Positions 46,059 to 53,682 of a stretch of DNA of 64,000 nt are shown here, one piece after another. The stretch covers positions 1-64,000 of the forward strand of contig JADKGI010000010.1 in NCBI GenBank assembly GCA_016722285.1, given 5' to 3'. The stretch comes from Saprospiraceae bacterium. Its GTDB lineage: Bacteria > Bacteroidota > Bacteroidia > Chitinophagales > Saprospiraceae. The position numbers and the translations under genes were made by a program. The notes under the pieces are model-generated. The model ran no database searches. It saw only the letters and a program-made list of their open reading frames with translations, and was not told the origin of the DNA. The stretch's first letter is position 1. Every line of letters begins with the position of its first letter.

Positions 46059-46464
46059 TGTATATAATTTTACCTCACAAAGATAAAACAATTAGTATTA
46101 AAATAGCATGCTTTCATCATTTATAGCTCACTTCACCAACAATGGCCATCAACTGAAACTAAAAAGATATTAGTGAGCCAAGAATGCACAAATAATAATG
46201 TAATCACAATTGGTGCAGACGTGGGTATTGTATGTTTAGACTTCAATTAAAACTCAACTTGCCCCGAAAGTACAACATAAAAATATCAATTTTGGTAGCA
46301 AGAAAGCAAACCTATAGAATTGGAAAGTCCAATATGGATCCACCAAAAACTTACTAATATTCATTTGAATCCTATCGCTCTACTTACTAAAACCTGAAAT
46401 ATACCGGATCGCAGTTGCAAATTTATGAAATGATTTTTGTTACTGCGACCATTAGTTTTTCTGT
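46059..46464. other. Intergenic region between two toxin-antitoxin pairs
   Basis: Apart from one copy of the 50-bp dispersed repeat (46405-46455) and the hicB upstream region, this stretch shows no gene and no clear terminator. Confidence 0.4.
46405..46455. repeat. 50-bp dispersed palindromic repeat, copy 1
   Basis: The sequence begins CGGATCGCAGTTGCAAATTT and ends TTACTGCGACCATTAG. The CGCAGT and ACTGCG ends can pair around an AT-rich loop. Two more copies lie at 47195 and 48255, each in a gap between toxin-antitoxin genes. Confidence 0.75.
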
Positions 46465-46793
46465 TTATTCAGGTACAAATTTAAGCAATTCTTCTAGTTC
46501 TTTTTCTGACAGATTTTCTTTTTCCGACTTATCATATATGGCAATCAAATAAACAGTTTCATCGGAAATCACGATATTTGTAATTACTCTGGCACCGCCT
46601 GATTTACTCTCTTTTTGGAAGCTATAAGTAGGCGAATTTTAAAACAATTGTTACCGAGATGAGTACCTTGCTCAGGGCTTTGTTCAAGGCTTTCAATCAA
46701 TTTAAAGAATTCTTCTTTTAAAGATGGGTATTTTTTACTCAAGCGTTTTAACTGCCTATCAAAAGGGGGAATAGGCAAAACATTATAACTCAT
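46465..46793 (-). CDS. RelE/ParE-family toxin (frame-shifted)
   Basis: The open frame 46584-46793 gives PFDRQLKRLSKKYPSLKEEF and GTHLGNNCFKIRL, the RelE-type core. It then leaves the correct frame at ASKKRVNQ. With six T instead of five near 46613, the protein continues as KESKSGGARVITNIVISDET and VYLIAIYDKSEKENLSEKEL, ending FVPE at 46465, a normal 109-residue RelE-superfamily mRNA interferase. It overlaps the antitoxin gene by 11 bp. The final strand with the Tyr/Lys residues is therefore present but out of frame in this sequence. Confidence 0.8.
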
Positions 46794-46989
46794 TATACAA
46801 CTCTCTTGCAGATTGAAGCTTAAGTTTGCCCTTCCTGGCTAAGGCAAGATTATCAACAGCTTCTTTAATCTCTTCTATCAATATCGCTTTTTCATCAGAA
46901 ATCATTTTTGTTTTTACATAGGACAAGCCTTTCAATACTTCCAATAGGTGTGTTGCTTTATCATCTTTTATATCTAATAATACTTTCAT
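46783..46989 (-). CDS. Antitoxin partner of the RelE-type toxin
   Basis: The 68-residue product begins MKVLLDIKDDKATHLLEVLK and ends LKLQSARELYNEL, the typical layout of small antitoxins placed before RelE/ParE-type toxins in Bacteroidota: an N-terminal beta strand and long helix, then a toxin-binding tail. It precedes the toxin with an 11-bp overlap. The precise antitoxin family is not clear. Confidence 0.75.
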   Translation of the reverse strand: MKVLLDIKDDKATHLLEVLKGLSYVKTKMISDEKAILIEEIKEAVDNLALARKGKLKLQSARELYNEL

Positions 46990-47311
46990 TTATTTATATC
47001 TTATTTCTCATTTGATCTCACCTTTTTGGATCAGACTATCGTATGTCCGTTAATAAAACATAAACATTAAAGATTTCCAAAAAGTTTCAAGAACCTGAGA
47101 CTGGTTGTTTAGAAATTGAGAAGATCAAACTTGACAAAATTGTAGGATATATCTATTTACAAAGTGTAAATAAATTATAATTCTTTAAAAATTCGGGATC
47201 GCAGTTGGAAATTTATGAAGTAATTTATGTTGCTGTTGCCATCATTCTTTAACGCTCTGCAAATAGCTGCAAGCTAACATCTAATGGCTTAACTTAAACC
47301 TAAACCGTTTT
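46990..47311. other. Intergenic region with dispersed repeat copy 2
   Basis: This AT-rich gap lies between the RelE-type pair and mazF. It holds the dispersed repeat at 47195-47236; no other feature is seen. Confidence 0.4.
47195..47236. repeat. 50-bp dispersed palindromic repeat, copy 2
   Basis: It begins GGGATCGCAGTTGGAAATTT and reads ATGAAGTAATTTATGTTGCT. The left arm is intact; the right arm (TGCTGTTGCC) has diverged, so the hairpin is weaker than in copies 1 and 3. Confidence 0.65.
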
Positions 47312-47647
47312 TTATAAACCCAACAATACTTTAAGTCTGATTTTAACTGACTGAAATATTGCCCCATCTAATGATTCAATAAATTTTATATTTCTGATCG
47401 TCCAATCATGTGAACGAGGATGATTTGTTAGTATGACACCTTCTATTTGCATTTTATTTGGTAGTTTTACTTCAGTGTTGTAACCCTTTATTTTACTAGA
47501 AATAGGCAATGTTATGCACAATCCAAATTGATTATAATTAGCGTCAGTAATGACTAGAACCGGTCTTCTGCCTTGTTGTTCTTTTCCTAATGTAGGGTCA
47601 AGGTCCATCCAAATGATATCTCCTGTTTTTGGGATATATTTTTTCAC
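47312..47647 (-). CDS. mazF: MazF/PemK-family toxin
   Basis: The signature GDIIWMDLDPTLGKEQQGRR with PVLVI is typical of MazF/PemK, sequence-specific mRNA interferases; the conserved Arg in GRRPVLV and the later Thr/Ser in LPISSK are in place. The length (111 residues) is normal. The cognate mazE-like gene lies upstream in the same direction, but with an unusual 162-bp gap; most pairs overlap or nearly touch. Confidence 0.88.
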   Translation of the reverse strand: MKKYIPKTGDIIWMDLDPTLGKEQQGRRPVLVITDANYNQFGLCITLPISSKIKGYNTEVKLPNKMQIEGVILTNHPRSHDWTIRNIKFIESLDGAIFQSVKIRLKVLLGL

Positions 47648-47809
47648 CTGTTTATTTTTTTAATTGGCATTCTCTGAATGCCTGTTTTAGAATATCACAT
47701 GGAATTGACAACTAGTTTTTTATCTTTTGTGTTGTCGAACTCACGTTTCGCATCAAAATATAATCATCACACTTAGTGTGTCATAGCTCATGCTCATTTC
47801 ATCACTAAA

Positions 47810-48046
47810 TTATTCTTCCAATCCCAGTGAAGGATAATCTTCAAACTGTTCTAATACGCCATCGACTGTCATACCAGATGTTAAAAAATCCATATCAATC
47901 GTGGAATCAGGCACTGAAATAATGATTTTATTATTTTTCTGTATTATTTCAATTTTACTTCCATCCTCTATATTCATTTCTTTAGTCATATTTATGGGTA
48001 ATCTTACACCCAAAGAGTTTCCCCATTTTTTGATTATTGCTTCCAT
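47810..48046 (-). CDS. mazE: MazE/AbrB-family antitoxin
   Basis: The product begins MEAIIKKWGNSLGVRLPINM, the swapped-hairpin AbrB DNA-binding domain of MazE, followed by an acidic toxin-binding tail (VLEQFEDYPSLGLEE). It should repress its own promoter and neutralise MazF. The gap to mazF (47648-47809) has no ORF; an insertion or an early stop shortening the antitoxin may explain it. Confidence 0.85.
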   Translation of the reverse strand: MEAIIKKWGNSLGVRLPINMTKEMNIEDGSKIEIIQKNNKIIISVPDSTIDMDFLTSGMTVDGVLEQFEDYPSLGLEE

Positions 48047-48435
48047 TAAGATTGTTTATACAAAGTTTATACATTTTTTTGAATTATCCAAATCATTTGA
48101 TCATATTATTGTTTTTTTTTTTAGAAAATAGGAGAGTATTGAAAATGAAACAAGCTCAGGGCTAAAGTTTAGCAGTTAACTGGTCCTACGACCTAAAACA
48201 TAATACATACTACCAATTAACAAGACGTAAAGTAATTATAAATTCTGAATGTATGGGATCGCAGTTGAAAATTTATGACGTGATTTTCGTGACTGCGGCC
48301 ATCGGAGATGTTTTTAGTTTTTATACCATAATGTTTGACTTTTTTATTTTGACATTTGGCACTTGAATTTAGGATTACTTATTATCTTGCCTTAAAATTA
48401 CCATTTCTTCAAAATAAATTTCATTTATATCTCAA
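48047..48435. other. Intergenic region upstream of mazE
   Basis: This stretch carries the mazE promoter region and dispersed repeat copy 3 (48255-48304). No complete gene is visible. Confidence 0.4.
48255..48304. repeat. 50-bp dispersed palindromic repeat, copy 3
   Basis: It begins GGGATCGCAGTTGAAAATTT and ends TTCGTGACTGCGGCCATCGG. CGCAGT and ACTGCG pair as in copy 1. Confidence 0.75.
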
Positions 48436-48545
48436 TCCCGCCAACTCGCCTCCATCATGCCTGCCTGCCGGCAGGCAGGTTTACCGATATTGTCGGGTTT
48501 ACTGCTTTGATGAGCAAAGAGTACCGAAAAGCTTTTGCTATTGTC
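48436..48545 (+). pseudogene. Class III cyclase gene fragment interrupted by a palindrome
   Basis: The translation on either side of the insert is SQSRQLASIM and FTDIVGFTALMSK, the N-terminus of a class III cyclase very like the gene at 43552 (SKSRQLAAIM-FTDIVGYTAL). A 20-bp palindrome sits exactly between ATG and TTTACC, shifting the frame. Only about the first 35 codons remain. Confidence 0.7.
48460..48479. repeat. Perfect 20-bp GC-rich palindrome
   Basis: CCTGCCTGCCGGCAGGCAGG is a perfect palindrome, far richer in GC than its surroundings. Comparison with the full gene at 43580 shows it as a clean insertion with no visible target duplication. Confidence 0.8.
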
Positions 48546-48719
48546 AATAAAAACCATGACAATACCTACATCATGGACCGGCTAGAAGGGATTCAATAGT
48601 ATGTGAATACCGGAAGCAAGTAGGGCAATGAAGTACTAAAAGTTACCAGGAGATAAAAACACTTGCCTGCAATAAGAAAATCTTCGTGGTTCATCTGGGA
48701 TAAGGCACTTTGCTAACCG

Positions 48720-48945
48720 ATGAGGGTTATTGGTTTGCCTGTTTGATCTTTCTGATGCTGGCAAATAAACCAACATTTTATGTAAAAATACTTGCTGTTC
48801 CTGACCTATCCCCACGGGAATCCGCAAAACTGTTGATTGTTCAGGAGAGTATCTGATATTGATATTTGGCGTAAAAAACAATCCAAAATTATTATGATAG
48901 TCATCGTGATCTTCTATAAGCAGAGAAAATTTTTCTGACACTTTA
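48720..48945 (-). pseudogene. TonB-dependent receptor fragment
   Basis: The minus-strand frame reads DYHNNFGLFFTPNINIRYSP then STVLRIPVGIG, the conserved barrel block that is normally followed by GQRTANI in SusC- or siderophore-type receptors. The following residues lose similarity. No start, plug or C-terminal strand is nearby, so it is a relic. Confidence 0.55.
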
Positions 48946-48963
48946 TAGGTATATTTTCCAATA

Positions 48964-49058
48964 GTTGTTGCTAATATCAGAATTTATTCATTTCCACACT
49001 ATTTTTTTCAGCGGCATTCACTGACGCTGCGCCTGTCAAAGATCGAAAGCAAATCACC
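48964..49058. repeat. Repeat-like element, copy B
   Basis: It begins GTTGTTGCTAATATCAG and ends TCAAAGATCGAAAGCAAATC, with AGCGGCATTCACTGACGCT between. It aligns without gaps to copy A at 40089 with about 13 differences. Its left end is closer to the CRISPR repeat than that of copy A. No array adjoins it. Confidence 0.75.
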
Positions 49059-49278
49059 ATGTATAGAGCATGATGTATCTTCATCCGGTTCAATTTTAAT
49101 GGGATAAAAATAATTTTCAAACCATCTTTGATTATGGTTGATGTATCATTTATCTTTTTTGCTGGTTTTGCATATTTTTCAACTGAGATTTCACAACTAT
49201 ATAATTTTACCTCATCTATGGTGATTTGTGTATCAATCCTATATGACATTTATCAGTTTAAAAAATTAAGAATACATA

Positions 49279-49286
49279 TACATTTG
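49279..49286 (+). promoter_or_regulatory. -7 box upstream of the malic enzyme gene
   Basis: TACATTTG matches TAnnTTTG, 30 bp before the ATG at 49317. A good -33 element is not evident. Confidence 0.45.
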
Positions 49287-49316
49287 TTTCCTGTTAATCA
49301 ATAAATTCGGTTTTTT

Positions 49317-51623
49317 ATGGCATCAAATGCAAAGTTAAACAAGGACGCTTTATTGTATCATGAGTTTCCCACACCAGGAAAAATATCGGTTGTTCCCACC
49401 AAAAAACATTCTACCCAACGAGATTTGGCATTGGCTTACTCACCCGGAGTAGCGGCGCCGTGTCTGGAAATCGAAAAAAATCCTCATGATGCCTATAAAT
49501 ATACATCTAAGGGAAATCTGGTAGCAGTAATATCAAATGGCACGGCTGTTTTGGGATTGGGAGATATTGGAGCATTAGCCAGCAAACCAGTCATGGAAGG
49601 GAAAGGATTATTATTTAAAATATTTGCAGATATCGATGTATTTGATATTGAAATTGATGAAAAAGACCCCGAAAAGTTTATTCAGATTGTCAAAGGAATT
49701 GCACCCACATTTGGGGGTATCAATTTGGAAGACATCAAAGCACCCGAAGCATTTGAAATAGAAAGACGTTTAAAAGAAGAGTTGGATATTCCATTGATGC
49801 ATGATGACCAACACGGTACGGCTATCATTTCGGCAGCCGGTCTGTTGAATGCTTGTGAAATTGTCGGAAAAAAGCTCAGTGAGATTAGAATAGTTGTCAA
49901 TGGAGCCGGTGCTTCTGCCATTTCCTGTTCGCGCTTGTACAAAAAATTAGGTATCAAGTCTGATCAAATAATCATGGTGGACAGTAAAGGCGTTATCCGC
50001 AAGGATCGGCTTGATCTGTCTGAAGAAAAGTTGGAATTTGCTACAAGTATTGACGTTTTTGAATTGGATGATGCCATAGCAGGTGCTGATATGTTCCTGG
50101 GTTTGTCCAAAGCGGATGTTTTGACCCCGGAAATGCTAATAAAAATGGCGCCAAACCCCATTGTCTTTGCATTGGCTAATCCCAATCCTGAGATAGATTA
50201 TAATCTGGCGATGAATACCCGTAGTGATTTACTGATGGCTACAGGACGTTCTGATTTTCCCAATCAGGTCAATAATGTACTGGGATTCCCCTATATTTTC
50301 AGGGGTGCGTTGGACGTAAGAGCTACCGCTATCAATGAAGAAATGAAAATTGCGGCTGTGTATGCACTGGCTGATTTAGCCAAACAAGCCGTGCCTGAGC
50401 ACGTCAATATTACATATGGCGAAAAACACATAGCTTTTGGAAGAGATTACATCATTCCCAAACCATTTGATACCCGTTTGATAGAAGTAGTACCATTGGC
50501 TGTTGCCAAAGCTGCTATGGAATCAGGAGTTGCCAAAGAACCTATTCAGGATTTGGAAAAATACCGTGAACAATTGGCAGAACGATTGGGTGGCAGTGGT
50601 AAATGGATGAAGAAACTGACCAATCAAGCGAAGCAAAACCCAAAACGTGTTGTATTTGCGGAAGCCGATCATTTGGATGTATTAAAAGCTGCACAGATTG
50701 CCTATGAAGAAGGCATCAGCAAACCTATATTGTTGGGTAGGAAAGATATTATACTCGAACTGATGCATGAAATCAGTTTTGAAGTGATAGCAGAAGATGT
50801 CTTGGTTTTGGACCCAAAAAGTGAGGAACAAAAACAGAGAAGAGAAAAATATGCCAATGATTATTGGATCAGGCGCCAACGCAAAGGCGTCAAATTGTAC
50901 GATGCCATATCATTGATGCTGGAATGCAATTATTTTGGAGCAATGATGGTAGTTGAAGGAGAAGCAGATGCTTTAATTTCGGGTTATACCAGAAGCTACT
51001 CTAGTGTCATAAAACCAATGATGGAGGTCATCGGATGTCAGCGAGATACCAAACGTATTTCGGCAACCAATCTGATGCTGACACCTAAAGGGCCACTTTT
51101 TTTATCGGATACAGCTGTAAATGTAAATCCCAATGCTGAAGAATTGGCTTGTATTGCCAAAATGACTGCTGATACCATGTCTATGTTTGGAATCAAACCT
51201 GCAATTGCACTATTGTCCTATTCAAATTTTGGGACTTCCGGCCACGAATTATCAACCAAGGTAGCCAAAGCCGTTAAGATATTGCATGACAACAATCCCG
51301 AAATAGATGTGGATGGTGACATTCAAGCTGACTTTGCTCTGAATCAGGAGATGATGAAAGACCATTTCCCTTTTTCAAAACTTGCAGGAAAAAAAGTCAA
51401 TGCTTTGATATTTCCGGAATTATCGTCGGCTAATATTGCTTATAAAATCATGAAGGAACTCAATGACATAGAATCGGTAGGACCAATCTTGATGGGTATG
51501 GACAGGGCAGTTCACATTGTACAATTAGGAGCGCGGGTAGATGAAATGGTTAATATGACTACCATTGCCGTTGTAGATGCGCTAGTACGGGAAAAGAAAA
51601 ACCAGGAGATGAAATCAACATGA
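49317..51623 (+). CDS. maeB: NADP-dependent malic enzyme with phosphotransacetylase-like C-terminal domain
   Basis: The N-terminal about 420 residues are the malic enzyme: AYSPGVAAPCLEI, GTAVLGLGDIGALASKPVME, the metal/substrate block IPLMHDDQHGTAIISAAG, and the dinucleotide-binding VVNGAGASAISC. The C-terminal 330 residues are the phosphotransacetylase-like domain found in MaeB (KRVVFAEADHLDVLKAA, ALLSYSNFGTSGHE), usually regulatory and not catalytic. The enzyme decarboxylates malate to pyruvate with reduction of NADP. Length (768) is normal. It stands alone, with repeat debris on both sides. Confidence 0.95.
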   Translation: MASNAKLNKDALLYHEFPTPGKISVVPTKKHSTQRDLALAYSPGVAAPCLEIEKNPHDAYKYTSKGNLVAVISNGTAVLGLGDIGALASKPVMEGKGLLFKIFADIDVFDIEIDEKDPEKFIQIVKGIAPTFGGINLEDIKAPEAFEIERRLKEELDIPLMHDDQHGTAIISAAGLLNACEIVGKKLSEIRIVVNGAGASAISCSRLYKKLGIKSDQIIMVDSKGVIRKDRLDLSEEKLEFATSIDVFELDDAIAGADMFLGLSKADVLTPEMLIKMAPNPIVFALANPNPEIDYNLAMNTRSDLLMATGRSDFPNQVNNVLGFPYIFRGALDVRATAINEEMKIAAVYALADLAKQAVPEHVNITYGEKHIAFGRDYIIPKPFDTRLIEVVPLAVAKAAMESGVAKEPIQDLEKYREQLAERLGGSGKWMKKLTNQAKQNPKRVVFAEADHLDVLKAAQIAYEEGISKPILLGRKDIILELMHEISFEVIAEDVLVLDPKSEEQKQRREKYANDYWIRRQRKGVKLYDAISLMLECNYFGAMMVVEGEADALISGYTRSYSSVIKPMMEVIGCQRDTKRISATNLMLTPKGPLFLSDTAVNVNPNAEELACIAKMTADTMSMFGIKPAIALLSYSNFGTSGHELSTKVAKAVKILHDNNPEIDVDGDIQADFALNQEMMKDHFPFSKLAGKKVNALIFPELSSANIAYKIMKELNDIESVGPILMGMDRAVHIVQLGARVDEMVNMTTIAVVDALVREKKNQEMKST

Positions 51624-51717
51624 GCGCTCCATAGGACTCCTATATCAAATTGAATTAAAAAGGCTTGTAATCATATGTCTTGCGGTGTGTTGAAATCACT
51701 TCTCAAAAAACATACAT

Positions 51718-51839
51718 GTTGTGGCAAATATCATAAATTCAAAGATCAAAATCAATTCAAAACGCTTTCCGAAAGCCGATTTCCGCTTGCCGCATTGTGG
51801 CAAATATCATAAATTCAAAGATCAAAAATGACAAAATGG
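51718..51839. CRISPR. Orphan mini-array: two degenerate repeats around one 30-bp spacer
   Basis: Two 46-bp copies of the main array's repeat (51718-51763 and 51794-51839) flank exactly 30 bp (51764-51793), the normal spacer length. Bases 1-34 of the first copy match the consensus perfectly, with three changes in the last 12. The second copy matches over bases 2-33 and diverges after. The damaged side in both is the part that pairs with the tracrRNA. The spacer contains the palindrome GCTTTCCGAAAGC. It lies 95 bp after the malic enzyme gene and 11.7 kb from the main array. Confidence 0.85.
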
Positions 51840-52135
51840 TTTTCTTTACAAAGAAAAAAATGAATGAGCTAATTCATTTCTCGAATGAATCCGAAATACA
51901 GTTTCAGGATGGATAGATATACTTTTCAATCATAGAAACATTGCATGATAAATTCCAATAACAAAATATCCCTTCAAAAATTTTTGGTTCAAGGTTACAA
52001 GAAACCATATTGTGCCAGCACGGCAGTAGGTGATAAGTCAACAAATAAAAGGATCCACAAGATAATTGTACAAAATAATAAATCCACTCCATATATTCAG
52101 TGCATGGATTATAATAATTTTGCTTACATATGATC
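51840..52135. other. Intergenic region after the mini-array
   Basis: Only short, unsupported ORFs on both strands. No terminator for the convergent neighbouring genes is obvious. Confidence 0.35.
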
Positions 52136-53506
52136 TCAATCCCTGTAATCCAAAGCAGGGGGTCTGTCACCCAGCAGGGAAGCATATTTAAAATTGGCCC
52201 CTCTGGCTTTGATAAATTCAGTTTTTACCTCAATTAATAATGCGGGAGTGGTATATAAATCATAGGCGGTCATGGCGATAGTTTTTGCAGCTACCATCAT
52301 TCCTCTTGCAGATAGATCATTGATACCACATGACACTGCCTGCCAGCTATGAGCCGGAGTACCAGGGACCCAAGTGGCAGTACGGCATCCTACTGTGGGC
52401 ACAGTCCAGCTGATGTCTCCCACATCTGTAGAGCCTCCACTTCGGTTTTCAACTTTATAAGGCTCTACTTCTTCAGATGATGCGATCGCCGGTAAGGCTT
52501 CTGTGCCGTAGGACATCTGGATTTTTTTAGCAAATTCTATTTCGGATTCTGTATATTTTACTCCACCTACTATTTTCATATTAGCATGCATCACTTTAGC
52601 AAGTGACTCAAGCGGGAGGAGATTATATACCCCACCTATGATTTCATATTCCATCCTTGTCTCTGTCCCAAGGGCTGCTCCCTCTGCTGCTTTTTTTAGT
52701 CTTTCGAAAAGACTGCGCACTTCTTCCCTGTCCGGATGTCTGACATAATAATAGACTTCTGCAAAATCAGGTACAACATTTGGTGCTTTACCGCCATCGG
52801 TGATGACATAATGCATTCTGGTCTCGGGTGTCACGTGTTCACGCATCATATTTGCCATATAATCCATAGATTCTACCCCGTCCAATGCTGATCTGCCCCG
52901 GAATGGTGCTCCAGCTGCGTGAGCCGATTTGCCGTAAAATCGGAATTTGGCAGATATATTTGCCAACGAACTGGAAGGATTGGCGCTGTTTCCATCGCCA
53001 GGATGCCAGTGAAGTACTACATCCACATCGTTGAATAGACCTTCACGTACCATATAGACTTTGCCGGAACCCCCTTCTTCTGCTGGTGTACCATAAAATT
53101 TAATAGTGCCCTTAACCAATCCCTTATCCATCATATCCTTCACTTCTATGGCTGCTGCAGCAGAACCGGCTCCAAAAAGATGGTGACCACAGGCATGTCC
53201 TGCTATTTTGTCCGCCCGCGGGCTTTTGACAGGAGATGCATCCTGAGAAAGTCCGGGCAATGCATCGAACTCACCAAGAATCCCGATCACCGGACTACCG
53301 GTTCCATATGTCGCTACAAAGGCAGTGGGCATGCCTGCTATTCCGCTCTCCACGCTAAATCCTGCATCTTTCAGGGTCTTTTGCAATAAGTCACTGCTTT
53401 TCTCCTCTTTAAATCCAACCTCAGCAAAGTCCCATATTTGAAAAGCAACAGATTTGAACGCATCATATTTTTTATCCAGATTGTCAGATATCTTTTGCTT
53501 CATCAT
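52136..53506 (-). CDS. M20-family amidohydrolase (AbgB-like)
   Basis: The metal-binding sites of M20 peptidases/amidohydrolases are present: GILGEFDALPGLSQ, the GHACGHHLFGAG block, the catalytic EE pair in TPAEEGGSGK, and VLHWHPGD. A lid domain follows (ISAKFRFYGKSAHAAGAPFR). The overall pattern is that of p-aminobenzoyl-glutamate hydrolase subunit B and related aminoacyl-amide hydrolases. There is no signal peptide. Length (456) is normal for the group. No partner subunit gene is nearby. Confidence 0.85.
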   Translation of the reverse strand: MMKQKISDNLDKKYDAFKSVAFQIWDFAEVGFKEEKSSDLLQKTLKDAGFSVESGIAGMPTAFVATYGTGSPVIGILGEFDALPGLSQDASPVKSPRADKIAGHACGHHLFGAGSAAAAIEVKDMMDKGLVKGTIKFYGTPAEEGGSGKVYMVREGLFNDVDVVLHWHPGDGNSANPSSSLANISAKFRFYGKSAHAAGAPFRGRSALDGVESMDYMANMMREHVTPETRMHYVITDGGKAPNVVPDFAEVYYYVRHPDREEVRSLFERLKKAAEGAALGTETRMEYEIIGGVYNLLPLESLAKVMHANMKIVGGVKYTESEIEFAKKIQMSYGTEALPAIASSEEVEPYKVENRSGGSTDVGDISWTVPTVGCRTATWVPGTPAHSWQAVSCGINDLSARGMMVAAKTIAMTAYDLYTTPALLIEVKTEFIKARGANFKYASLLGDRPPALDYRD

Positions 53507-53682
53507 TTTATTTCCACATCACTGTTTTGGGAAGTAGCAGGTGTTATGAAGCTTATTATCATTAATATTGACCAGAACAATTGTTTCATAAATTATTTTT
53601 TTTTTGGTAGTATAATTGGTTAAAGGTATAATATAGTTTAAAGTCGTTATAAAATGGCCTGAATAATATAGAAAAATATCCT

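Noticed and set aside
48356..48550. 64-codon plus-strand ORF with a PAGRQ-like stretch
   Set aside because: The stretch is the translated GC-rich palindrome; the ORF is an out-of-frame reading of the cyclase relic.
48977..49249. Minus-strand ORF of 90 codons upstream of the malic enzyme gene
   Set aside because: Its last third is the non-coding repeat-like element at 48964-49058, and the rest shows no recognisable domain.
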